Assembly (NCBI RefSeq): GCF_041624275.1
Contig: NZ_JBFJVE010000099.1
Coordinates: 1-10,896, forward strand
Reading direction: 5' to 3'
DNA: 10,896 nucleotides
Source: Shimia sp041624275
Lineage (GTDB): Bacteria; Pseudomonadota; Alphaproteobacteria; Rhodobacterales; Rhodobacteraceae
Position 1 is the first letter of the stretch. Each line of letters opens with the position of its first letter. This document shows positions 1 to 7,497 of the stretch, piece after piece. The position numbers and the translations under genes were made by a program. Under the pieces are notes generated by a model, which ran no database searches, was not told the DNA's origin, and saw nothing but the letters and a program-made list of their open reading frames with translations.

Positions 1-41
1 ATCGCCTCGTCAGTGTCGGCCGCGGCAGAAAGATATCCCAT
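1..41 (-). CDS. Possible 5' end of a further minus-strand gene (partial, unidentified)
   Basis: An ATG at 41-39 on the minus strand opens a frame without stops to the window edge, giving about 13 residues that begin MGYLSAAADTDEA. A GGAGAGG stretch lies about 10 nt upstream of it, and a promoter-like pair of boxes lies just before that. A second ATG at 74-72, in another frame, is also open to the edge but has no ribosome binding site. Too little is present to name a product, and this may not be a gene at all. The call rests only on the open frame and its position behind possible termination hairpins. Confidence 0.2.
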   Translation of the reverse strand, partial: MGYLSAAADTDEA

Positions 42-64
42 CCTGCGCCGGCCTCTCCGCTCAG

Positions 65-92
65 AAGATACATCCCGGCGGCGGCGCTTCAA
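65..92 (-). promoter_or_regulatory. Candidate sigma-70-type promoter reading off the left edge
   Basis: On the minus strand TTGAAG (92-87) and TATCTT (70-65) are separated by 16 nt. Each box matches the consensus at 4 of 6 positions. Transcription would begin near position 58, immediately before the possible ATG at 41. The predicted start would fall very close to the proposed ribosome binding site, which weakens the call. Confidence 0.25.
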
Positions 93-101
93 GCAGGAAG
101 A

Positions 102-134
102 GGGGTTTCCCCGCGTTCCGCCGGTCGCGACCGG
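102..134 (-). terminator. Tandem small hairpins after the oxidoreductase gene, possible terminator
   Basis: Immediately after the oxidoreductase stop codon, the minus strand reads a perfect 14-bp palindrome (CCGGTCGCGACCGG, 121-134) and then a GGGG-AAA-CCCC hairpin (102-112) followed by CTCTTCCT. The stems are short and the tail is pyrimidine-rich rather than a true U-run. Termination is therefore plausible for the ATPase-oxidoreductase transcript but not secure. Confidence 0.35.
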
Positions 135-138
135 TGGT

Positions 139-1485
139 TCAAAGGTCGGGCCCCGGCACCAGCCTCGAGCCGTCCGAGAAACGCGACAGCCGGAATCGCG
201 ACAGGTCATGGCCGAGCGGCGCGTCGCGGACCATGTCGGCCATGATGCGGCCAAAGGCGGGGCCGATGCCGAATCCGTGCCCGCACATGCCGGTGCAGAT
301 CAGCAGACCCGCGATCGGCCCCCGGTCGACCACCGGCACGATGTCGGGCATGGCGTCGATCATCCCGGCCCAGGCGGCGGTGATCCGCACCTCGCCCAGG
401 GCCGGCAGCAGGGTCTCGAAGCCGGCGCGGATCTCGGCCACCTTGGCGGCATTGGGCGCCGGGTCAAGCATGCGCATGCGCTCGAAGGGCGTGACCGCAT
501 CGCCGCGCCAGCGCCGCCGGGTGCGCCAGCCGTCGGGATAGCCCGCCGGTCCGCGCAGCCGGTAGGCGCGGGCAAAGGGGCGGTTCAGCAGCTGCGGCAG
601 GTAGGTCGTGAAATGACGGAAGGAATCGGGGCCGATGAAAGTCTCGTGATAGCCCGAGGCCGCCAGCGTGTAACCGCCGTCCATGCGGCGGCGAAAGGCC
701 AGCCGGTCATCGGTGGCGCCGCCGGCATGGATCTCTGGCAGGGGCGCGGTGGCGGCCACCGTGGCGCGCACCGACAGCTGCGGAATGTCGATCCCCTCGT
801 TGCGCAGGAACAGCGAGGACCAGGCGCCGCCGGCAACGATCACCTGCGGCGCCCTGACAAGCCCCTGCTCGGTGACGACGCCGGTGATGCGCCCGCCGCC
901 GAGATCAAGACAGCGCGCCGCGCAGCCCTCGACGATCACCGCCCCGGCCCGCACCGCCGCCCGCGCCAGCGCCGGCACCGCCAGAAACGGCTCGGCCCGC
1001 ATGTCCGAGGGCGTGTGCAGCGCGCCGCGATAGCGGTGGCTCATGCCCGGGATCAGCGCCTCCAGCGCGGCCGTTCCCAGCACCCGGCTGTCCAGCCCCA
1101 TCGGCGCCGCCTCTTTCAGCCAGGCCTCGTAGCGGTCCACATCCGCATCGCTGCGGCCGAGAAAGCTCAGCCCGCAGGGGGTCAGGCCGATGTCCTCGTC
1201 CAGCTCCGCCGCCAGTTCGCACCACAGGCGGCGGGCCTCGATCATGATCGGCAGTTCGGCCAGGTCGCGGCCCTGCTGGCGGATCCAGCCCCAGTTGCGC
1301 GACGATTGCTCGCCGGCCACCCTGCCCTTCTCCAGAACCACCGGGCGCAGCCCCCTGCGGGCCAGGTAATAGGCGGCGCTGACGCCGATCACGCCGCCGC
1401 CGATGATCACCACGTCGGCCTGTTCGGGCAGCGGCCCGCCATGTTCGACCGGGTTGGCCAGCGAGATCGGAAAGCCGGGCATCAT
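139..1485 (-). CDS. FAD-dependent oxidoreductase, DadA/glycine oxidase (DAO) family
   Basis: This 448-residue protein is probably a cytoplasmic flavoenzyme that oxidises a C-N bond of an amino acid or amine. The N-terminal strand-loop-helix VIIGGGVIG (about residues 26-34) is the FAD ADP-binding GxGxxG motif. E52 ends the second strand (VVLEKG) and fits the ribose-binding acid. QSSRNWGWIRQQGRD (60-74) is a characteristic block of one COG0665 branch. Near the C terminus, AWAGMIDAMPDIVPVVD (371-387) and GMCGHGFGIGPAFGRIMADMV (399-419) match the family's closing FAD-binding segment. I start at the ATG at 1485, not the open frame's beginning at 1536, because AAAGG lies 6 nt upstream of it and the extra 17 residues are a basic low-complexity stretch. 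The gene lies 85 bp downstream of the ABC ATPase on the same strand and is probably co-transcribed, so its substrate may be what the transporter imports. The family is clear; the substrate is unknown. Confidence 0.9.
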   Translation of the reverse strand: MMPGFPISLANPVEHGGPLPEQADVVIIGGGVIGVSAAYYLARRGLRPVVLEKGRVAGEQSSRNWGWIRQQGRDLAELPIMIEARRLWCELAAELDEDIGLTPCGLSFLGRSDADVDRYEAWLKEAAPMGLDSRVLGTAALEALIPGMSHRYRGALHTPSDMRAEPFLAVPALARAAVRAGAVIVEGCAARCLDLGGGRITGVVTEQGLVRAPQVIVAGGAWSSLFLRNEGIDIPQLSVRATVAATAPLPEIHAGGATDDRLAFRRRMDGGYTLAASGYHETFIGPDSFRHFTTYLPQLLNRPFARAYRLRGPAGYPDGWRTRRRWRGDAVTPFERMRMLDPAPNAAKVAEIRAGFETLLPALGEVRITAAWAGMIDAMPDIVPVVDRGPIAGLLICTGMCGHGFGIGPAFGRIMADMVRDAPLGHDLSRFRLSRFSDGSRLVPGPDL

Positions 1486-1570
1486 TTCGCGCCTTTGCCG
1501 CGGCGGCCGGGCCTGCGCCCGCCGCTGTGCAGCCATGCCAAAGCAGGCGAATCCGGGACGGCGCGCACCT

Positions 1571-3391
1571 TCAATAGCCGCTGTCGGTGGTCAGGATCAG
1601 ATGCCCCGGCGACACCTCGCGGTACTGGCTGGCAGCCGGGTCATAGCCGAGCGGATGGATCGGCGAGGGGATCGGCTTGAAATTGAGATCCCGTTCCGAC
1701 CTGCGCTGACGCGGATCGGCCACCGGCACCGCCTTCATCAGGGCCTGGGTATAGGGGTGCTGCGGATTCTCGAACACCGCGCGCCGGGGGCCGATCTCGA
1801 CGATGCGGCCCAGATACATCACCCCGACATGGTGGCTGACCCGTTCGACCACCGCCATGTCATGGCTGATGAACAGATAGGACAGGCCCAGCTCGGCCTG
1901 CAGTTCCATCATCAGGTTCAGCACCTGCGCCTGCACCGAGACATCCAGCGCCGACACCGCCTCGTCGGCGACGATCAGTTTCGGGTTCAGCGCCAGCGCG
2001 CGGGCAATGGCGATCCGCTGCCGCTGGCCACCGGACAATTCATGCGGATAGCGTTTCATGAAACTGCGCGGCAGTTCCACCCGGTCGAACAGCATCGCCA
2101 CCCGGTCCTGCAGCGCGCTGCCCCTGTGGGTGCCGTAGTTGCGCATCGGCTCGGCGACCTGTTCCATCAGCTGCATCTGCGGGTTGAGCGAGGCAAAGGG
2201 ATCCTGGAAGATCATCTGCATGTCCTGTCGGGCGCGATGCAGATCCTTCTGGTTCAGCGCCAGCACATCGCGGCCGTCGAACTCGACCCGGCCCGAGAGC
2301 GGCTCGACCAGACGCAGGATCGACCGGCCCGCCGTCGATTTGCCACAGCCCGATTCGCCGACCAGCGACAGGGTCTGGCCCCTGTTCACGGTAAAGGACA
2401 CATCCTCGACCGCGTGCACATTGGCCACGGTGCGCCGCAAAAGCCCGCCCTGCACCGGAAACCGCGTGGTCAGGTTGCGCACCGTCAGGATCGGCTCTCG
2501 GGTGCCGGGGATCTCGGCGGTTTCCCGGCTGTCGTCGCCGAACAGCTTCATCGGGCGCGGCAGGTCGGTGCCGCGCATCTCGCCCAGCTTCGGCACCGCG
2601 GCCAGGAGCGCCCGCGTGTAGTCGTGCTGCGGGTTCTCGAAGACCTCCTGAACGGTGCCCTCCTCGACCTTGTTGCCGCGGAACATCACCACCACGCGAT
2701 CGGCCATCTGCGCCACCACCGCCATGTCATGGGTGATGAACATCACCGCGGTGCCGGTCTCGCGCTTCAGCCGGTCCATCAGCGCCAGGATTTCGGCCTG
2801 GATGGTGACGTCCAGCGCCGTGGTCGGCTCGTCCGCGATCAGCAGCCGCGGCTCGCAGGCCATCGCCATGGCAATCACCACCCGCTGGCGCATGCCGCCG
2901 CTGAGTTCATGCGGATACTGCCGGATGCGCCGTTCGGGTTCGGGGATGCGCACCTGCCGCAGCAGTTCCAGTGCCCGCGACTCGGCCGCCTGCCGGCTCA
3001 TGCCCTTGTGCAGCCGCAGCCCCTCGGTCAGCTGGCGCCCGACCGTGAACACCGGGTTCAAGGCGGTCATCGGCTCCTGAAAGATCATCCCGATCTCGTT
3101 GCCGCGAATCGTGCGCATCAGATCCTGGCTGGTCTGCGCCAGGTCGATTTCGCCCGCTTTCTCGCGGTCGAAGATCAGGCGGCCGGCGGCGATCTGCCCG
3201 CCTCCGAACTCGACCAGCCGCATCAGCGACAGGCTGGACACCGACTTGCCCGAGCCGGATTCGCCAACAATACAAACCGTTTCGCCGGGCCTGACCTGAA
3301 ACGACACGTCCTCGACGCCGGTCACGGGGCCGGATTTGGTCTGAAACTCGACCCGAAGGTTTTCGATGGATGCGATGGCATTGTCCAACAT
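1571..3391 (-). CDS. ABC transporter ATP-binding protein with two fused nucleotide-binding domains (GsiA-like, peptide/nickel class)
   Basis: This 606-residue protein supplies both ATPase domains of a peptide-class importer, a fusion of the DppD and DppF types. Domain 1 has Walker A GESGSGKS (43-50), Q-loop Q105, signature LSGGM (163-167), Walker B LLIADE (183-188) and switch H221. Domain 2 has Walker A GESGCGKS (345-352), Q396, LSGGQ (452-456), LIVADE (472-477) and H510. All catalytic residues are intact in both halves. After each domain comes the oligopeptide-type tail ENPQHxYTxAL (252-262, 541-551). Length and the tail EIGPRRAVFENPQHPYT closely recall E. coli GsiA (623 aa, glutathione importer), but that comparison is from memory and does not fix the substrate. 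I prefer the ATG at 3391, with GGGGA 9 nt upstream, over an in-frame TTG at 3397 that would lie only 3 nt from that site. The gene is divergent from the binding protein and permeases it presumably serves. Confidence 0.92.
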   Translation of the reverse strand: MLDNAIASIENLRVEFQTKSGPVTGVEDVSFQVRPGETVCIVGESGSGKSVSSLSLMRLVEFGGGQIAAGRLIFDREKAGEIDLAQTSQDLMRTIRGNEIGMIFQEPMTALNPVFTVGRQLTEGLRLHKGMSRQAAESRALELLRQVRIPEPERRIRQYPHELSGGMRQRVVIAMAMACEPRLLIADEPTTALDVTIQAEILALMDRLKRETGTAVMFITHDMAVVAQMADRVVVMFRGNKVEEGTVQEVFENPQHDYTRALLAAVPKLGEMRGTDLPRPMKLFGDDSRETAEIPGTREPILTVRNLTTRFPVQGGLLRRTVANVHAVEDVSFTVNRGQTLSLVGESGCGKSTAGRSILRLVEPLSGRVEFDGRDVLALNQKDLHRARQDMQMIFQDPFASLNPQMQLMEQVAEPMRNYGTHRGSALQDRVAMLFDRVELPRSFMKRYPHELSGGQRQRIAIARALALNPKLIVADEAVSALDVSVQAQVLNLMMELQAELGLSYLFISHDMAVVERVSHHVGVMYLGRIVEIGPRRAVFENPQHPYTQALMKAVPVADPRQRRSERDLNFKPIPSPIHPLGYDPAASQYREVSPGHLILTTDSGY

Positions 3392-3430
3392 CGGCAAAGG
3401 TCCCCGTGATGTCTGCGGCTCCTGGCACGG

Positions 3431-3460
3431 ACGCTAACGACAGCGCCACGGTGCTGTCAA
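3431..3460 (-). promoter_or_regulatory. Candidate promoter for the ATPase-oxidoreductase transcript
   Basis: The minus strand carries a perfect TTGACA at 3460-3455 and TAGCGT at 3436-3431 with an 18-nt spacer. The -10 box is weak (3 of 6, keeping the TA start and final T). Predicted initiation near 3424 would leave a leader of about 33 nt before the ATG at 3391, which is a reasonable length. An imperfect palindrome overlaps the -35 box and spacer. Confidence 0.45.
3439..3458. promoter_or_regulatory. 20-bp imperfect palindrome, candidate operator
   Basis: The arms GACAGC (3439-3444) and GCTGTC (3453-3458) are perfect inverted repeats, and CC/GG inside them also pair, so 16 of 20 positions are symmetric. 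It occupies four bases of the TTGACA -35 box and most of the spacer of the ATPase-side promoter, where a bound dimer would block RNA polymerase. No regulator gene is visible in the window to assign to it. Confidence 0.4.
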
Positions 3461-3505
3461 ACACCTGGCCCGCGCGCGCCAGGCTTGCGTAGCGTAAACC
3501 CGTCG

Positions 3506-3533
3506 CCAAGGGTTGCAATTTGCCGCACCTTGG
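3506..3533. repeat. Inverted repeat in the divergent control region
   Basis: CCAAGG (3506-3511) and CCTTGG (3528-3533) are perfect inverted arms. TGC (3514-3516) and GCA (3525-3527) continue the pairing after a 2-nt bulge, giving nine paired positions around an 8-nt centre. It lies about 50 bp from the other palindrome, between it and the binding-protein gene. It could be a second regulator site or a leader hairpin of the plus-strand transcript. I could not find a convincing -35/-10 pair for the plus-strand operon in this interval. Confidence 0.3.
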
Positions 3534-3685
3534 TCTGAGATGAGCCCAGTTGCGAGGGGGAAATCTGACAGGACGCAATCCATGCGTGTGCCGCATTGCC
3601 CGACCTCTTACGACAAAACCACCCGAGCGCCGAAAAATGGCGCCGGTTCACAAGCACAGACAATGTGCCCAACATGGAGTGAGAC

Positions 3686-5386
<1,701 letters not shown>

Positions 5387-5401
5387 ACCGACCTAAAACC
5401 G

Positions 5402-5430
5402 GACGCCCCCCTGCCTGCACGGGGGGCGTC
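5402..5430 (+). terminator. Strong hairpin with pyrimidine tail between binding-protein and permease genes
   Basis: A perfect 10-bp GC-rich stem (GACGCCCCCC at 5402-5411 with GGGGGGCGTC at 5421-5430) closes a 9-nt loop and is followed by TTCTCTTCTG. It starts 15 nt after the binding-protein stop codon. It probably acts as a partial terminator or as a 3' stabiliser of the binding-protein message. Either would yield more receptor than permease, a common arrangement in binding-protein operons. Confidence 0.75.
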
Positions 5431-5491
5431 TTCTCTTCTGCCCGGCACGCCGCCGACCCCAATCCCAGACCGACCTGCAAAGGCGCCGTTC

Positions 5492-6499
5492 ATGCTGACA
5501 TTCACCATACGACGACTGATCCTCGCCGTACCGACGCTTTTGTTCATCAGTCTCGTGATCTTCCTCTTGCTCGAACTTGCCCCCGGCGACCCGATGGCCC
5601 AGGTGCCGCTCACGGTGCCGCCCGAAGTCAAGGCCAAGATGCGCGAGGCGCTGGGACTCGGAGAGCCCCTGCATATCCGCTATTGGAAGTGGCTGGTCCA
5701 GTTCTTCTGGATCGAACCCCAGGTGCTGTTCGACAATATCTTCGGCACCGGTTTTGCCGAGGGAAAACAGCGCATTCTCAGCTGGCAGACCCGCTCGCCG
5801 GTGATGGACATGGTGGCTCAGCGTCTGCCCCAGACCCTGTGGGTGGTGGGCATGTCCTATATCGTCGGCATCCTGATCGCGCTGCCGATCGGCATCTATT
5901 CGGCCTATCGGCAATATTCGATCTTTGACCAGTCGGGCACTTTCGTCACCATGATCGGCTTCTCGATCCCGCCGTTTTTCACCGGCCCGCTGCTGATCAT
6001 GGTCTTCGCCGTGCAGCTGGGCTGGTTCCCCTCGGTCTATGACACCACCCATGTGGTCGAGGACTGGGCCAGCTTCAAGACGCAGCTGCGCCAGATGATC
6101 ATGCCGGTGATGGTGCTGGCGCTGCAGACCACGGCCCAGATCAGCCGGTTCATGCGCGCCTCGATGCTCGACAACCTGAACCAGGACTACGTGCGCACGG
6201 CGCGGGCCAAGGGGCTGCCGGAAAAGATCGTGGTGCTGGTCCACGTGCTGCGCAACTCGATGATCCCGGTGGTCACCGCCATCGCCCTCGGCGTCCCCGG
6301 CATCTTCGGCGGCGCCATCATCACCGAGGTGGTGTTCAAGGTGAACGGCATCGGCGATCAGCTGCTGAACGCGCTCTTTGCCAATGACCTGCCCTCGGTG
6401 CAGACCCTGACCTTCATGATCGCGGTGCTGATCGTGATCTTCAACCTCATTGCCGACGTCCTCTACGGCGTCCTTGACCCGAGGATCCGCTATGACTGA
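5492..6499 (+). CDS. ABC transporter permease, DppB/GsiC type
   Basis: This 335-residue integral inner-membrane protein is one half of the importer's channel. It starts with the family's typical N-terminal helix (about residues 9-29), ending in LAPGDP. It has about five further hydrophobic segments (roughly 113-135, 148-175, 201-218, 262-283, 305-325). The periplasmic stretch between the first two helices (about 30-110) is long, as is usual for DppB-like proteins. The cytoplasmic EAA loop that contacts the ATPase is visible as DYVRTARAKGLPEKIVVLVH (232-251). The C terminus YGVLDPRIRYD is typical. AAAGG lies 8 nt before the ATG. The gene follows the binding protein after a 105-bp gap that holds the strong hairpin. 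Its stop codon overlaps the start of the next permease, implying coupled translation. Confidence 0.93.
   Translation: MLTFTIRRLILAVPTLLFISLVIFLLLELAPGDPMAQVPLTVPPEVKAKMREALGLGEPLHIRYWKWLVQFFWIEPQVLFDNIFGTGFAEGKQRILSWQTRSPVMDMVAQRLPQTLWVVGMSYIVGILIALPIGIYSAYRQYSIFDQSGTFVTMIGFSIPPFFTGPLLIMVFAVQLGWFPSVYDTTHVVEDWASFKTQLRQMIMPVMVLALQTTAQISRFMRASMLDNLNQDYVRTARAKGLPEKIVVLVHVLRNSMIPVVTAIALGVPGIFGGAIITEVVFKVNGIGDQLLNALFANDLPSVQTLTFMIAVLIVIFNLIADVLYGVLDPRIRYD
6481..6485 (+). promoter_or_regulatory. Ribosome binding site fixing the start of the second permease
   Basis: GAGGA lies within the last codons of the first permease, 6 nt before the ATG at 6492. It decides against an earlier in-frame ATG at 6450, which would place 14 non-family residues in front of MTEPVRK and sit deep inside the upstream gene. 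Confidence 0.7.
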
Positions 6500-7460
6500 G
6501 CCTGTCCGGAAAATCGAAGCGCTGCAGGACAGTGGCCCCAGCGAGCCGCCGCAATCGCAATGGCGCGACGTCTGGGACCAGTTCCGCAAGCACAAGGGGG
6601 CGCTGATGGGCGGCGGCTTCCTGCTGCTGATCACCCTCGCGGTGCTGATCGGCGAATACGTCTGGACGCTGGATCCGCAAAAGCTCGACATCCGCAACAA
6701 GGATGTGCGCCCGATCTATACCGCGATCTGGGACAGCGGCGCCAAGGTGCAATGGGCCCACCCGCTGGGCACCGACAATCTCGGGCGCGATGCGCTGGCC
6801 AACATGATCGTCGGCGGGCGCACCTCGATGGCGGTGGGCTGGGTGGCGATGATCCTGGCGCTTGGCATCGGCACCTCGATCGGGGTGCTGGCAGGCTATT
6901 TCAAACGCCTCGACGGGCCGCTGATGCGCTTCACCGACCTGGTGCTGTCACTGCCCATCCTGCCGCTGCTGCTGGTCGCGGTGACCCTGTTCCGCGATCA
7001 GCTCAGGGCCGGTTTCGGCCCCGAGACCGGCATGTTCATCCTCATCGTCGGCGTCGTCGGCGTCACCTCTTGGATGCAGACCGCGCGCATCGTGCGCTCC
7101 GAGGTGCTGGCGCTGAAGGAACGCGAGTTCATCCTTGCCGCGCGCTCGATCGGCACCACGCCCGGCGCCATCATCCGCCGCCACCTGCTGCCCAACGTGA
7201 TCTCGCCGATCATGGTCTCGGCCACGCTGGGCCTGGCGACGGCGATCATCACCGAAAGCGCCCTGTCCTTCCTCGGCGTCGGTTTCCCGCCCGATTTCCC
7301 GACCTGGGGCAAGATGCTCGCCGATTCGGTGCCGCGCATGGACCAATACCCCGAACGGGTGGTGCTGCCCGGTCTGGCGATCTCGCTCACCGTGCTCAGC
7401 GTCAACTATCTCGGCGACGGGCTGCGCGACGCGCTCGACCCGCGCATCCGCGGCCGCTGA
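6492..7460 (+). CDS. ABC transporter permease, DppC/GsiD type
   Basis: This 322-residue protein is the second half of the channel in the inner membrane. A hydrophilic cytoplasmic N terminus containing WRDVWDQFRKHKGALMG (24-40) leads into the first helix (about 38-58), the usual OppC_N arrangement. The hallmark HPLGTDNLGRD (90-100) follows. About five more helices lie near 112-135, 148-167, 180-195, 236-258 and 290-305. The EAA loop is EFILAARSIGTTPGAIIRRHLLPN (212-235). LSFLGVGFPPDFPTWGKML (258-276) and the ending YLGDGLRDALDPRIRGR are standard for this family. Its ATG overlaps the preceding stop codon in ATGACTGA (6492-6499), so it is translated from the same message and probably at an equal level. 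The two permeases and the fused ATPase supply all four core domains of the transporter. Confidence 0.94.
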   Translation: MTEPVRKIEALQDSGPSEPPQSQWRDVWDQFRKHKGALMGGGFLLLITLAVLIGEYVWTLDPQKLDIRNKDVRPIYTAIWDSGAKVQWAHPLGTDNLGRDALANMIVGGRTSMAVGWVAMILALGIGTSIGVLAGYFKRLDGPLMRFTDLVLSLPILPLLLVAVTLFRDQLRAGFGPETGMFILIVGVVGVTSWMQTARIVRSEVLALKEREFILAARSIGTTPGAIIRRHLLPNVISPIMVSATLGLATAIITESALSFLGVGFPPDFPTWGKMLADSVPRMDQYPERVVLPGLAISLTVLSVNYLGDGLRDALDPRIRGR

Positions 7461-7469
7461 GCGACAGGC

Positions 7470-7497
7470 AGACCGCCCCCCCGGGGGGGGCGGGTCT
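7470..7497. terminator. C/G-rich hairpin between convergent genes, possible bidirectional terminator
   Basis: AGACC-GCCCCCCC (7470-7482) faces a run of eight G, then CGGGTCT (7483-7497), forming a long GC stem with one bulged base. It begins 10 nt after the permease stop and its far end touches the stop codon of the convergent DUF3422 gene. Neither strand has a U-run behind it, so intrinsic termination is uncertain even though the structure is evident. Confidence 0.5.

Larger units (their letters stand above)
3392..3685. other. 294-bp divergent intergenic control region
   Basis: This gap separates the start codons of the ABC ATPase (minus) and the solute-binding protein (plus). It holds the candidate minus-strand promoter, the two inverted repeats, and a GGAG ribosome binding site for the binding protein at 3676-3679, 6 nt before its ATG. 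No open frame inside it looks like a gene. A minus-strand frame (3783-3457) crosses it but lacks a credible start or protein character and runs antisense into the binding protein. Confidence 0.7.

Noticed and set aside
1486..1536. N-terminal extension of the oxidoreductase to the ATG at 1536
   Set aside because: The extra 17 residues are Arg/Ala/Gln-rich with no ribosome binding site before that ATG. The ATG at 1485 has AAAGG 6 nt upstream.
1486..1570. GC-rich stem-loop between ATPase and oxidoreductase genes as a terminator
   Set aside because: The GCGGC/GCCGC pairing is imperfect with bulges and has no U-rich tail. It is likely chance in very GC-rich sequence, and the two genes are treated as one transcript.
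13..1680. 555-codon open frame on the plus strand across the oxidoreductase gene
   Set aside because: It is antisense to a gene with clear FAD motifs. Its product is a low-complexity Arg/Gly/His/Gln-rich sequence of the kind produced opposite GC-rich genes, with no domain and no ribosome binding site.
1403..3409. 668-codon open frame on the plus strand across the ABC ATPase
   Set aside because: It is longer than the real gene but is His/Gln/Arg-rich with no recognisable fold. The opposite strand carries two intact ATPase domains with every catalytic motif.
3511..3541. TTGCAA-N17-TGAGAT as a promoter for the binding-protein operon
   Set aside because: The -10 match is only 3 of 6 without the TA start, and it lies inside the second inverted repeat. 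It is not strong enough to annotate.
5393..6700. Minus-strand frame of 435 codons over the first permease
   Set aside because: Its His/Asp/Arg-rich composition and lack of membrane or domain features mark it as a shadow of the permease reading frame.
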